Shown piece after piece: positions 1 to 9,061 of a stretch of 64,000 nucleotides of DNA. The position numbers and the translations under genes were made by a program. The notes beneath the pieces are model-generated. The model worked only from the letters and a program-made list of their open reading frames with translations. It had not been told where the DNA came from and did no database searches. Source of the stretch: Streptomyces sp. SID12501 (GTDB lineage Bacteria; Actinomycetota; Actinomycetes; Streptomycetales; Streptomycetaceae); assembly GCF_010550245.1 (NCBI RefSeq), contig NZ_JAAGLU010000010.1, positions 62,001 through 126,000 of the forward strand. The letters are read 5' to 3'. Position 1 is the first letter of the stretch. Each line of letters begins with the position of its first letter.

Positions 1-895
<895 letters not shown>

Positions 896-902
896 CGTTC
901 AA

Positions 903-919
903 CCGGCCACCAGGGCCGG
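903..919. terminator. Small hairpin between convergent genes
   Basis: Six-bp arms CCGGCC and GGCCGG around a 5-nt loop sit just past the cholesterol oxidase stop, followed by AAAGG. The hairpin is short and has no clear U-tract, so it is only a weak terminator candidate for the convergent pair. Confidence 0.3.
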
Positions 920-947
920 CAAAGGGCCACTGAGGCCAACTGGCTCA

Positions 948-2744
948 CTAACTCTGGTAGATAGCCTCGATCTCGTCCGAGTAGTCCTTCGCCACCACAT
1001 TGCGCTTGAGCTTCAGGGACGGCGTCAGGTGGCCCGACTCCTCGGTGAACTGGGAGGCCAGAATGCGGAACTTCCGCACCGATTCCGCTTTCGACACCGC
1101 GGCGTTGCCGTCGTCGACCGCGCCCTGGATCGCCGCGAGGAGATCCGGGTCGTGGGCGAGCGACGCCGCGGTGGACCCGGCCGGCTTTCCGTGCTCGTCG
1201 GCCCAACGGCCCAGGAACTCCTCGTCGATGGTGACCAGCGCGCCCACGAACGGCCGCCCGTCGCCCACCACCATGCACTCCCCGACCAGCGCGTGCGCGC
1301 GGATCCGGTCCTCGATCACGGCCGGGGCGACGTTCTTGCCGCCCGCCGTGACGATGATCTCCTTCTTGCGGCCGGTGATGCTCAGATACCCGTCCTCGTC
1401 GAGGGTGCCGATGTCGCCGGTGTGGAACCAGCCGTCGGCCAGCGCCTCCTCGGTCGCCCCGGGGTTGTTCCAGTACTCCTTGAAGAGGTGCTCGCCGTGC
1501 AGCAGCACCTCGCCGTCGTCGGCGATGCGCACCACCGAGCCGGGCAGCGGCTGGCCGACCGAGCCGATCTTCTGCCGGTCCCAGGGGTTGAACGTGGTGG
1601 CGGCACAGGACTCGGTGAGGCCGTAGCCCTCCAGCACCGTGAAGCCGATCCCGCGGAAGAAGTGCCCGAGCCGCTCACCGAGCGGGGCGCCGCCGGAGAT
1701 GGCGTACTCGCCCTTGCCGCCGAGGACGTTCCGCAGCTTGCTGTAGACCAGTCGGTCGAAGACCTTGTGCTTGAACTTCAGGCCGACCGACGGGCCGGAC
1801 GGCTCGTCCAGCGCCCGGCTGTACGCGATCGCCGTGTCGGCGGCCTTGTCGAAGATCTTGCCCTTGCCGTCCGCCTGCGCCTTGGCCCGCGCCGAGTTGT
1901 AGACCTTCTCGAAGACCCGCGGCACACCGAGGATCAACGTCGGCCGGAACGCGGCCAGTTCGTCGGTGAGGTTCTTGATGTCCGGGACGGTGCCCAGCTT
2001 GATCGGCGCCATCATCGGCGCGATCTGCACGAGCCGCCCGAAGACGTGCGCGAGCGGCAGGAAGAGGAGGACCGAGCACTCGCCGGTCCGGAACAGGGGC
2101 CGCAGCCGCTCGACGACGTTCCCGCACTCGGCGAAGAAGCTGCGGTGCGTGAGCACACAGCCCTTGGGCCGGCCGGTCGTACCGCTCGTGTACACGATGG
2201 TCGCCGGGTCGTCGGCCTTCGTCCGCGCACCGCGTTCCTCGACGGTCGCGTCGCTGACGTCCTTGCCGGCCCGTCCCAGCTCCTCCACCGCGCCGGCGTC
2301 GATCTGCCAGACGTGCCGCAGCTCGGGCAGCCGGTCGCGCACCGACTCGACGGAGGCCGCGTGGCCGTCCAGCTCCACGATGATCGCGGTGGCCCCCGAG
2401 TCGCTGAGGATCCACTGCACCTGCTCGGCGGAGCTGGTCTCGTACACGGGTACGGTCACCGCGCCCGCGCACCAGATCGCGAAGTCGAACAGGGTCCACT
2501 CGTACCGCGTACGGGACATCAGGGCGACCCGGTCGCCCTGCGCCACCCCGGAGGCGATGAGGCCCTTCGCGGCGGCGTGCACCTCGGCGAGGAAGGTCGT
2601 GGCCGTCACGTCCTGCCAGACGCCGCCCACCTTGCGGGCGATGACGGCGACATCCGGATGCTGCACGGCGTTTCGGCGGACGATGTCGGTCAGATTTCCG
2701 TCCGCGGGGACCTCGTACAAAGCCGGAAGGCTGAACTCGCGCAA
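948..2744 (-). CDS. fadD: Long-chain fatty acid--CoA ligase (AMP-forming, FadD15-like)
   Basis: 598-aa ANL-superfamily enzyme that activates long-chain fatty acids to acyl-CoA through an acyl-adenylate. The ATP/AMP P-loop YTSGTTGRPKGC lies near residue 185 and the adenine-binding motif GYGLTES near residue 365. The hinge and C-terminal domain carry FHTGDIGTLDEDGYLSITGR followed by KKEIIVTAGGKN. Length and motifs fit the actinobacterial FadD15 type that ends in a short basic tail. The start ATG gives the usual N-terminus MREFSLPALYEV. It is transcribed away from the metallophosphoesterase, with a shared 297-bp upstream region. The neighbouring cholesterol oxidase suggests lipid or sterol catabolism, but there is no direct evidence of co-regulation. 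Confidence 0.95.
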   Translation of the reverse strand: MREFSLPALYEVPADGNLTDIVRRNAVQHPDVAVIARKVGGVWQDVTATTFLAEVHAAAKGLIASGVAQGDRVALMSRTRYEWTLFDFAIWCAGAVTVPVYETSSAEQVQWILSDSGATAIIVELDGHAASVESVRDRLPELRHVWQIDAGAVEELGRAGKDVSDATVEERGARTKADDPATIVYTSGTTGRPKGCVLTHRSFFAECGNVVERLRPLFRTGECSVLLFLPLAHVFGRLVQIAPMMAPIKLGTVPDIKNLTDELAAFRPTLILGVPRVFEKVYNSARAKAQADGKGKIFDKAADTAIAYSRALDEPSGPSVGLKFKHKVFDRLVYSKLRNVLGGKGEYAISGGAPLGERLGHFFRGIGFTVLEGYGLTESCAATTFNPWDRQKIGSVGQPLPGSVVRIADDGEVLLHGEHLFKEYWNNPGATEEALADGWFHTGDIGTLDEDGYLSITGRKKEIIVTAGGKNVAPAVIEDRIRAHALVGECMVVGDGRPFVGALVTIDEEFLGRWADEHGKPAGSTAASLAHDPDLLAAIQGAVDDGNAAVSKAESVRKFRILASQFTEESGHLTPSLKLKRNVVAKDYSDEIEAIYQS

Positions 2745-3041
2745 GACTGCTGCTCCTCATAGGGCGCCGGCGCCACGACGTTGTGCGATGCGACGGTGCG
2801 GTCCATGGCTCGGGCAAGTACTCACGGATCTCGTAGTTGAAATCCTGAGCACGACTGGACTGCCCGGACGTTACCCGCCGGTATGGCTTCTACGACAGGG
2901 GGGTCCGCCGAGATGTTCGCGGCGTCACACGGGTTGGTGTCTTTTACGCACAGTAGTGCACGGTTTTCTTGACTGACCAGTAACCGTGAGCGACCCCCCT
3001 GTTCTGTTCACCCGTGCCGCCCACGCCTACCCTTGATCGCC
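2745..3041. promoter_or_regulatory. Divergent intergenic region (fadD / metallophosphoesterase) with palindromic site
   Basis: Contains the 10-mer ACTGACCAGT at 2972-2981, flanked by the inverted arms CACGGTT (2959-2965) and AACCGTG (2982-2988). The reverse complement of this 10-mer, ACTGGTCAGT, is the core of the palindrome upstream of the ABC/YhgE/TetR operon at 36623-36642. On the plus strand TACCCT (3028-3033) stands 8 nt before the ATG at 3042, so the metallophosphoesterase mRNA may be leaderless. No small ORF is convincing here. Confidence 0.4.
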
Positions 3042-3848
3042 ATGGCACCCACACCGCGGGGCAACCCACAGGAGACGAGGACGCGCGTTCATGTGGTCAG
3101 CGACGTGCACGGCAACGTACGTGACCTGGCCGTGGCCGGTGCGGGCGCGGACGCCCTGATCTGTCTGGGCGACCTGGTCCTCTTCCTCGACTACGCCGAC
3201 CACTCGCGCGGCATCTTCCCCGACCTCTTCGGCACCGAGAACGCCGACCGTCTCGTGGCGCTGCGCACGGCCCGCCGCTTCGAGGAGGCACGCGAACTCG
3301 GGGCCCGGCTGTGGGCGGGCATCGGCATGGACCGGGCGACGGCCGTCGAGAATGCGGTACGCAAGCAGTACGCCGAACTGTTCGCCGCGTTCCCGACACC
3401 GACGTACGCCACCTACGGCAACGTCGACATGCCGATGCTGTGGCCGGAGTACGCCGGCCCGGGCACCCATGTCCTGGACGGGGAGCGGGTGGAGATCGGG
3501 GGCCGGACCTTCGGCTTCGTCGGCGGAGGGCTGAAGACACCCATGCACACGCCGTACGAGATCAGCGACGAGGAGTACGCGGCGAAGATCGAGGCGGTCG
3601 GCGAGGTCGACGTGCTGTGCACACACATCCCGCCGGAGATCCCGGAGCTGGTGTACGACACGGTCGCGCGCCGCTTCGAACGCGGCAGCCGTGCCCTCCT
3701 GGACGCGATCCGGCGCACGCGCCCCCGGTACGCGCTCTTCGGCCATGTCCACCAGCCGCTGGCCCGGCGGATGCGGATCGGCGCCACGGAGTGCGTGAAC
3801 GTGGGGCACTTCGCGGGGAGCGGGCAGCCGTGGGTGCTCGAATGGTGA
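3042..3848 (+). CDS. Calcineurin-like metallophosphoesterase
   Basis: 268-aa protein of the binuclear-metal phosphoesterase superfamily. The metal-binding motifs appear in order: DVHGN near residue 22, GDLV near 47, GNVDM near 128, a His-containing CTHIPPE near 195 and FGHVHQP near 235. It hydrolyses a phosphoester whose identity cannot be read from sequence. No signal peptide or membrane segment is visible, so it is probably cytoplasmic. The ATG at 3042 is preferred over the in-frame TTG at 3033 because neither has a Shine-Dalgarno and a TACCCT -10-like box lies 8 nt before the ATG. Confidence 0.85.
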   Translation: MAPTPRGNPQETRTRVHVVSDVHGNVRDLAVAGAGADALICLGDLVLFLDYADHSRGIFPDLFGTENADRLVALRTARRFEEARELGARLWAGIGMDRATAVENAVRKQYAELFAAFPTPTYATYGNVDMPMLWPEYAGPGTHVLDGERVEIGGRTFGFVGGGLKTPMHTPYEISDEEYAAKIEAVGEVDVLCTHIPPEIPELVYDTVARRFERGSRALLDAIRRTRPRYALFGHVHQPLARRMRIGATECVNVGHFAGSGQPWVLEW

Positions 3849-3981
3849 CCCCAGGGCCCGACGACCGACGGCGGCCCGGGTCCTGGTGGCAACGGCCTGC
3901 CCCGCGCGGGGTAGCCTTCACGCTGCACATACGTGCGCACCGACCCTCCCTCACCGGACCGCATCTGGAGGAGCCACTTCG

Positions 3982-4422
3982 ATGGCGGAATTCACCAGTT
4001 CGAGCATCACGATCGAGGCGGCACCGAACGAGGTGATGGCGGTGATCGCCGACTTCGCCCGCTACCCGGACTGGACCGGCGAGGTGAAGGAGGCTCAGGT
4101 CCTGAAGACCGACGCCCAGGGCCGCGCCGAGCAGGTCCGCCTCGTCATGGACGCCGGCGCGATCAAGGACGACCAGACCCTCGGCTACACCTGGACCGGC
4201 GAGCACGAGGTCTCGTGGACCCTGGTCAAGTCCCAGATGCTGCGCGCCCTGGACGGCTCGTACATCCTGAAGGCGGCGGGCGCCGGGGCGACCGAGGTCA
4301 CCTACCAGCTGACGGTGGACGTCAAGATCCCGATGCTGGGCATGATCAAGCGCAAGGCGGAGAAGGTCATCATCGACCGCGCGCTGGCGGGATTGAAGAA
4401 GCGGGTCGAGGAACCCAAGTAG
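3982..4422 (+). CDS. SRPBCC-family (START/Bet v1-like) protein
   Basis: 146-aa single-domain protein of the polyketide cyclase/dehydrase and lipid-transport (SRPBCC) superfamily. The N-terminal strand FTSSSITIEAAPNEVMAVI, the segment FARYPDWTGEVKEAQVL and the C-terminal helix ending ALAGLKKRVEEP are typical of this helix-grip fold, which holds a hydrophobic ligand. The ligand is unknown. The ATG at 3982 follows GGAGGAG with good spacing; upstream in-frame codons lack a ribosome site. It stands alone between the metallophosphoesterase and a repeat element, so context does not define its job. Confidence 0.82.
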   Translation: MAEFTSSSITIEAAPNEVMAVIADFARYPDWTGEVKEAQVLKTDAQGRAEQVRLVMDAGAIKDDQTLGYTWTGEHEVSWTLVKSQMLRALDGSYILKAAGAGATEVTYQLTVDVKIPMLGMIKRKAEKVIIDRALAGLKKRVEEPK

Positions 4423-4426
4423 CCGT

Positions 4427-4522
4427 TCCTCAAACGCCGGCGAGGCTTTTCAGCCCGTCCGGCGTTTGAGGACAAGGCCCCTTCAGGGCCGGAGCGGGGG
4501 TCTGGGGGCGCAGCCCCCAGGG
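4427..4522. repeat. Streptomyces-type intergenic palindromic repeat
   Basis: Two hairpins in tandem. The first has 14-bp arms TCCTCAAACGCCGG and CCGGCGTTTGAGGA around an 18-nt loop (4427-4472). The second is CTGGGGGC-GCA-GCCCCCAG (4502-4520). This pair recurs in intergenic regions of many Streptomyces genomes (from general knowledge, not searched). Here it directly follows the SRPBCC gene and probably also acts as its terminator. Confidence 0.65.
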
Positions 4523-4554
4523 GTGGCCGCCACGCACCGGTACCGTTCACCCAC

Positions 4555-5730
4555 ATGCGCACCCTCCTCCTTACCGGCCCCGGCGGCTCGGGCCGTACCA
4601 CCCTCGCCGCGGCCACCGCACTGACCGCGGCGCGCGACGGCACCCCCACCCTCGTCCTCAGCACCGACCGCACCGACACCCTCGGCGCCGCCCTCGGCAC
4701 CCCCACCGGCCCCACGCCCGTACCCGTACCGGGCACCCCCCACCTCACGGCCTGGCGCCCCGACGCCGCCGAACGCTTCCGTGCCGACCTCACCGCCTTC
4801 CAGGACCGTGCCGCGAACGTCCTCGACTTCCTCGGCGCCTCCCGGCTCGACCCCGAGGAACCCACGCCCCTCCCCGGCGCCGAGGAACTCGCCCTGCTGC
4901 GCGCCCTGCGCGACGCCGCGCTCTCCGAGGCGTACGAGCTCCTGGTCGTCGACCTCCCGCCCACCCCGCAGGCGCTCGCCCTCCTCGCCCTCCCCGAGGA
5001 ACTCCGCCGCTATCTGCGCCGCCTCCTCCCGGCCGAACGCCAGGCCGCCCGCGCCCTGCGCCCCGTACTGGGCCGCCTCGCCGGCGTCCCGATGCCCACG
5101 GAGTGGCTGTACGAGGCCGCCGCCCGCTGGGACGTGGAACTGGCCGCCGTCACCGCGGTCGTCGAGGACCGGGACACCGTCGTACGACTGGTCGCCGAAC
5201 CCGGCCCGGCCGGCACCGACGCCGTACGCGCCGCCACCACCGGATTCGCCCTGCGCGGCCTGCGCGCGGACGTGCTGCTCGCCAACCGCGTCCTGCCGGA
5301 GCCCTCGACCGACCCCTGGCTCGCCTCCGTCACCGCCCAGCAGCGCAAGTCGCTGGAGGACTGGCAGCAGGCGTACGACCTTCACCAGGTCCCGCACCTC
5401 GGGCACGACCCGCGCGGCACCGACGACCTGGCCGCCCTCCGCGCGCCCGCCGTCAACCGGACCCCCGTCACCGTCGAGTGGCCCGTCACCGACCACCTCG
5501 CCGACGACGGTGTGCTCGTCTGGCACATCCCGCTGCCCGGCGCGATACGCGAGGAGCTCGACCTGGTCCGGCGCGGCGACGAACTCGTCGTCACCGTCGG
5601 CCCGTTCCGCCGTATCGTGCCGCTGCCCTCGGCACTGCGCCGCTGCACGGTGGCCGGCGCCGCCCTGCGCGACGGCGAGCTGAGGGTCCGTTTCGCGCCG
5701 GACCCGGATCTGTGGCCGCAGACCCGATGA
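4555..5730 (+). CDS. ArsA/GET3-like P-loop ATPase with non-canonical Walker A
   Basis: 391-aa protein of the SIMIBI class ArsA/TRC40 family, which couples ATP hydrolysis to metal-oxyanion export or membrane-protein delivery in characterised members. The N-terminal P-loop is GPGGSGRTT at residues 8-16, with Arg14 where canonical ArsA has the Walker Lys. VLSTDRTDTLGAAL matches the switch-like stretch and ELLVVDLPPTPQAL the Walker B region. The last ~80 residues (from about 310) resemble the HSP20-like C-terminal domain found on ArsA proteins. No arsenic resistance gene is nearby, so an arsenite role is unlikely. TACCGT (4541-4546) lies 8 nt before the ATG and no Shine-Dalgarno is present, suggesting a leaderless mRNA. 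The DUF5304-like gene follows after 57 bp, possibly co-transcribed. Confidence 0.8.
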   Translation: MRTLLLTGPGGSGRTTLAAATALTAARDGTPTLVLSTDRTDTLGAALGTPTGPTPVPVPGTPHLTAWRPDAAERFRADLTAFQDRAANVLDFLGASRLDPEEPTPLPGAEELALLRALRDAALSEAYELLVVDLPPTPQALALLALPEELRRYLRRLLPAERQAARALRPVLGRLAGVPMPTEWLYEAAARWDVELAAVTAVVEDRDTVVRLVAEPGPAGTDAVRAATTGFALRGLRADVLLANRVLPEPSTDPWLASVTAQQRKSLEDWQQAYDLHQVPHLGHDPRGTDDLAALRAPAVNRTPVTVEWPVTDHLADDGVLVWHIPLPGAIREELDLVRRGDELVVTVGPFRRIVPLPSALRRCTVAGAALRDGELRVRFAPDPDLWPQTR

Positions 5731-5787
5731 ACGGCGTACGTCCATTCGGGTACCGTCGGAGAGACGAACCGTAGTCAGGAGCCCGCC

Positions 5788-6303
5788 ATGAGCGAAGAGC
5801 GCCCCACATCCGAAACCGCTCGGGGGGACGCGGCCGACGAGGCACCGTACGAGACACCCGCCTCCGACGCCGACGCGTGGGCGAAGGCCTGCGCCGAGGA
5901 CCTGGAGGCGGAGAAGGCGCGCCGCCGGGCCCGGTACGGCCAGCCGCCCGTCTCCGCCGCCGAGGAACTGCGCAAGCTGGTCGACGCCGTCTCGGAGAAG
6001 CTGTCCTCCCTCCAGTCACCGCTGCTCGGCGCGGTCGCCCAGGGCACCGCCCAGCAGGTGGTGCAGCAGGTCGTCCAGCAGGCCAAGGCAGCCGTCGAAC
6101 CGGTGATCGAGCGCAACCCGGACGTCTTCGACCACCTGGCAGCCGCGGGCAACGAACTGCTCGCCGCCTACCGCTCGGCCGTCGAGACCCAGGAACGCCG
6201 CTGGACGACCCGGGAGGCCGACCGAGGAAGGAACCGGGGCGAGGGCAGGGGAGACGACCGGGGTGACGGCACCGGCTCCGGCGAGCGCATCGACCTGGAC
6301 TGA
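5788..6303 (+). CDS. DUF5304-like acidic protein upstream of glucokinase
   Basis: 171-aa protein without catalytic motifs. It has an acidic, low-complexity N-terminus (to ~residue 30), then a predicted helical core rich in Ala, Glu and Gln (AEELRKLVDAVSEKLSSLQ, then QGTAQQVVQQVVQQAKAAVE), then a charged Arg/Gly/Asp tail. The core looks amphipathic or coiled-coil. CAGGAG precedes the ATG with suitable spacing. It lies between the ArsA-like ATPase and glkA; in S. coelicolor the gene at this position (SCO2127, from memory) has been linked to glucose kinase expression. That link is literature knowledge, not evidence from this sequence. Biochemical function is unknown. Confidence 0.65.
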   Translation: MSEERPTSETARGDAADEAPYETPASDADAWAKACAEDLEAEKARRRARYGQPPVSAAEELRKLVDAVSEKLSSLQSPLLGAVAQGTAQQVVQQVVQQAKAAVEPVIERNPDVFDHLAAAGNELLAAYRSAVETQERRWTTREADRGRNRGEGRGDDRGDGTGSGERIDLD

Positions 6304-6417
6304 CACCCCCTGAATCACCTCCCGTCGGGCCCGCCCACCGTACGGACGAAGGGCGCCCGGCGACAGGGCCTCGGGTACGGTTGGCCGTAGCGGGGCTCCA
6401 CCGAAACTGAGGGATTC

Positions 6418-7371
6418 ATGGGACTCACCATCGGCGTCGATATCGGCGGCACGAAGATCGCGGCCGGCGTGGTCGACGAGGAGGGCAACATCCTCTCGAC
6501 CCACAAGGTGCCGACCCCGGGCACGCCCGAGGGCATCGTGGACGCCATCGCCGCCGCCGTCGAGGGCGCGCGCGCCGGGCACGAGATCGTGGGCGTCGGT
6601 ATCGGCGCCGCCGGATACGTGAACCGCCAGCGGTCCACGGTCTACTTCGCGCCCAACATCGACTGGCGCGAGGAACCGCTGAAGGACAAGGTCGAGGCAC
6701 GCGTGGGCCTGCCGGTCGTCGTCGAGAACGACGCGAACGCGGCGGCGTGGGGCGAGTACAAGTTCGGCGCGGGCAAGGGCCACCGCAACGTCATCTGCAT
6801 CACCCTGGGCACCGGACTCGGCGGCGGCATCATCATCGGCAACAAGCTGCGCCGCGGCCACTTCGGCGTGGCCGCCGAGTTCGGCCACATCCGCGTGGTC
6901 CCGGACGGGCTGCTGTGCGGCTGCGGCAGCCAGGGCTGCTGGGAGCAGTACGCGTCGGGGCGCGCTCTCGTCCGGTACGCGAAGCAGCGCGCCAACGCGA
7001 CCCCCGAGAACGCCGAGTTGCTCCTCTCCCTCGGCGACGGCACGCCCGAGGGCATCGAGGGCAAGCACATCTCGATGGCCGCGAGACAGGGCGACGCGGT
7101 CGCCGTCGACTCGTACCGCGAACTGGCCCGCTGGGCCGGCTCGGGCCTCGCCGACCTGGCCTCCCTCTTCGACCCCTCCGCCTTCATCGTCGGCGGCGGC
7201 CTCTCGGACGAGGGTGAACTGGTCCTCGACCCCATCCGCAAGTCCTACAAACGCTGGCTGGTGGGCGGCAACTGGCGCCCGGTGGCCGACGTCATCGCCG
7301 CCCAACTGGGCAACAAGGCAGGCATGGTGGGCGCGGCGGACCTGGCGAGAGAACCCGACCCGATCATGTAG
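6418..7371 (+). CDS. glkA: ROK-family glucokinase
   Basis: 317-aa ATP-dependent glucokinase that phosphorylates cytosolic glucose to glucose-6-phosphate. The ROK features are the phosphate-binding VDIGGTKIAAGVVDEEG at residues 6-22, the sugar-binding ENDANAAAWGEY near 102, GTGLGGGIIIGNKL near 128, and the zinc-binding cluster CGCGSQGCWEQYASG near 167-181. It lacks the N-terminal helix-turn-helix of ROK repressors, so it is an enzyme and not NagC-like. In Streptomyces GlkA is also required for glucose repression (established knowledge). The ATG follows GAGGGA closely. A clear hairpin terminator lies 22 bp past the stop. Confidence 0.96.
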   Translation: MGLTIGVDIGGTKIAAGVVDEEGNILSTHKVPTPGTPEGIVDAIAAAVEGARAGHEIVGVGIGAAGYVNRQRSTVYFAPNIDWREEPLKDKVEARVGLPVVVENDANAAAWGEYKFGAGKGHRNVICITLGTGLGGGIIIGNKLRRGHFGVAAEFGHIRVVPDGLLCGCGSQGCWEQYASGRALVRYAKQRANATPENAELLLSLGDGTPEGIEGKHISMAARQGDAVAVDSYRELARWAGSGLADLASLFDPSAFIVGGGLSDEGELVLDPIRKSYKRWLVGGNWRPVADVIAAQLGNKAGMVGAADLAREPDPIM

Positions 7372-7392
7372 GACATCCCCTGACTGCAACCT

Positions 7393-7428
7393 GCCCGCCG
7401 TACCTCGGAAAGAGGAACGGCGGGCTTT
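7393..7428 (+). terminator. Terminator after glkA
   Basis: Arms GCCCGCCGT (7393-7401) and ACGGCGGGC (7417-7425) enclose a 15-nt loop and are followed by TTT, a plausible intrinsic terminator for glkA. Confidence 0.75.
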
Positions 7429-7452
7429 GTCACTCCGGTAGGGGCAGCGGGC

Positions 7453-7525
7453 TCAGGGGCGCGGGGCTGTGTCATTGTGCGGCTCCGCCGCGCGGGCGCG
7501 ACAAGCCACAGCGGGCCGTCGGACG
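7453..7525. repeat. GC-rich intergenic repeat (Streptomyces GGGGCGCGGGG family)
   Basis: Begins AGGGGCGCGGGGCTG and continues through CGGCTCCGCCGCGCGGGCGCGAC. The same core appears inverted at 54329-54366 (reverse complement AGGGGCGCGGGGAACTGCGC). This short element is widely dispersed in Streptomyces intergenic DNA (from general knowledge). No gene is visible in it. Confidence 0.5.
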
Positions 7526-7593
7526 GCCAACTACCGCACCCCGAACGGCGAGTTCCCGGCATCCCCTCACCCCACCTCCGTATCTTGACCAAC

Positions 7594-8349
7594 ATGGTGA
7601 CGAACCCCCCGCTCCCCACCCCCCGCACAGACGCCGACGGTTCCGCCGTCATCCGAGTCCTCAGCTACAACATCCGCTCGATGCGCGACGACACCACCGC
7701 CCTCGCCCGCGTCATCACCGCCTGCGACCCCGACCTCGTCCTCATCCAGGAAGCCCCCCGCTTCTTCCGCTGGCGCAAGAAGCTCTCCCGCCTCGCGGCA
7801 GCCTCCGGCCAGGTGCTCCTCTCCGGCGGCGCGACCGCGGCCGGCCCCGCCCTCCTCTGCTCCCTGCGCGCGAGCGTCGAACGCACCGAGGACGTCCTCC
7901 TGCCCCTCACCCCCGGCCAGCACCGCCGCGGCTTCGCGACGGCGGTCGTCCGCTTCGGGGGCGCCCGGCTCGGCGTACTGAGCTGTCATCTCAGCCTGCA
8001 GAAGGACGAGCGGTACGAGCAGTCCGGCCTGCTCCTCGACCGCCTCGCCGCGCTGGACGTACCGCACGCCGTCGCGGGCGGCGACCTCAACGAACGCCCG
8101 ACCGGCCGCAGCTTCCGGCGCCTGGCCACCGGCCTCGAGGACTGCTGGACCACGGCCCCCTGGGGTACGGAGTACACCTCGACGCCCACCGACCCGCACC
8201 AGAGGATCGACGCGATCCTGGCCACGCCCGGCATCGAGGTCCTCGGCTGCGGGGTGCCGACGGGGCACCCGGGGGTGCTGGCGTCGGACCTGAGGGCGGC
8301 GACGGATCACCTGCCCGTGCTGGCGGCACTGCGCGTACCGGCATCCTGA
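7594..8349 (+). CDS. Endonuclease/exonuclease/phosphatase (EEP) family protein
   Basis: 251-aa metal-dependent phosphodiesterase/phosphatase of the EEP (DNase I/ExoIII/IMPase) fold. Conserved positions in order are LSYNIRSMRDD (Asn), DLVLIQEAP (metal-binding Glu), LSCHLSLQKDE (His), AGGDLNERP (Asp/Asn) and ATDHLPVLAAL (catalytic Asp-His) at the C-terminus. No signal peptide or membrane anchor is visible. The substrate could be DNA or phosphorylated small molecules and cannot be decided. The ATG at 7594 is chosen because upstream in-frame sequence is the intergenic repeat. TATCTT lies 7 nt before it, so the mRNA may be leaderless. Confidence 0.85.
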   Translation: MVTNPPLPTPRTDADGSAVIRVLSYNIRSMRDDTTALARVITACDPDLVLIQEAPRFFRWRKKLSRLAAASGQVLLSGGATAAGPALLCSLRASVERTEDVLLPLTPGQHRRGFATAVVRFGGARLGVLSCHLSLQKDERYEQSGLLLDRLAALDVPHAVAGGDLNERPTGRSFRRLATGLEDCWTTAPWGTEYTSTPTDPHQRIDAILATPGIEVLGCGVPTGHPGVLASDLRAATDHLPVLAALRVPAS

Positions 8350-8391
8350 GCCCGGCCCGCCGGGCGGAGTCCGGCGTCGAAGGAACCGTCC

Positions 8392-8431
8392 GAGGGCGGC
8401 CACGGACCGTCTTCCGGTCCTGGCCGCCCTC
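8392..8431. terminator. Bidirectional terminator
   Basis: Perfect 11-bp arms GAGGGCGGCCA and TGGCCGCCCTC around an 18-nt loop, placed between the convergent EEP gene and the minus-strand membrane protein gene. Confidence 0.7.
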
Positions 8432-8467
8432 AGTGTGCCCGCTGCGCGACAGTGGTCGTAGTGGCCG

Positions 8468-9061
8468 TCAGACCACAGCCCCCCGCCCCGGGTCCTCCTC
8501 GTCCTCGTCGCCCTTCATCCGCATGACCAGCGTCGCGAACCCGCCCAGGAACCCGCCGATGCCCAGCGTCGTCAGCCACCAGGTCATGTCCCAGCCCAGC
8601 AGTACGGCGAGCATCAGCAGGACCGGACCGCCGAGCACCGCCAGCCAGGCGAACCGGGCGGTCGTGTCGGAGGACGGCAGCGGAGGCGGTTCTGGCGGTA
8701 CGAAGTGGCCCTCGTCGTCATCGCCGAAGTCGTCCTCCGACGCGTCGGGGGCCGTGTAGTCGCGCGGGCCGCCGACGCCCGGGGCGAAGGCGACCGAGCT
8801 GCCCAGCGGCTTCGCGGGCTGCCCGTCACCCTTGGCCACCTTGTCGGCGTTGCCCTTGGGGTCGGGGTCGGAGGTGTCGTCGGTGTCCTCGTTCGTGTCC
8901 GGTTCGAGCAGCGCCAGATCCTCGACGGACTTGAACGGCTTGGCGCCGGGCGGGTCCGGCGGCTCGTCGCCGTACGCGTCCACGATCGCGGCCCACGCGG
9001 CCGCCTCGTCGAAGGGCACGCCCTTCTCCTCCGGCTCGCGGTCGGAGTCGTGCTCAGCCAC
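8468..9061 (-). CDS. Acidic membrane protein with two C-terminal transmembrane segments
   Basis: 197-aa protein of unknown function. The first ~130 residues are acidic and Pro-rich (runs such as DTNEDTDDTSDPDPKG and DASEDDFGDDDEGHF), predicted disordered. Two hydrophobic segments follow (WLAVLGGPVLLMLAVLLGW and LTTLGIGGFLGGFATLVM), then a short acidic tail, giving a cytoplasm-facing hairpin anchor. The GTG start at 9061 overlaps the stop of the upstream esterase by 8 bp (GTGGCTGA), so the two are translationally coupled and probably co-functional. No enzymatic motif is visible. Confidence 0.75.
   Translation of the reverse strand: MAEHDSDREPEEKGVPFDEAAAWAAIVDAYGDEPPDPPGAKPFKSVEDLALLEPDTNEDTDDTSDPDPKGNADKVAKGDGQPAKPLGSSVAFAPGVGGPRDYTAPDASEDDFGDDDEGHFVPPEPPPLPSSDTTARFAWLAVLGGPVLLMLAVLLGWDMTWWLTTLGIGGFLGGFATLVMRMKGDEDEEDPGRGAVV

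Noticed and set aside
1029..2762. 577-codon plus-strand frame
   Set aside because: Exact antisense of the acyl-CoA synthetase, which has full family motifs.
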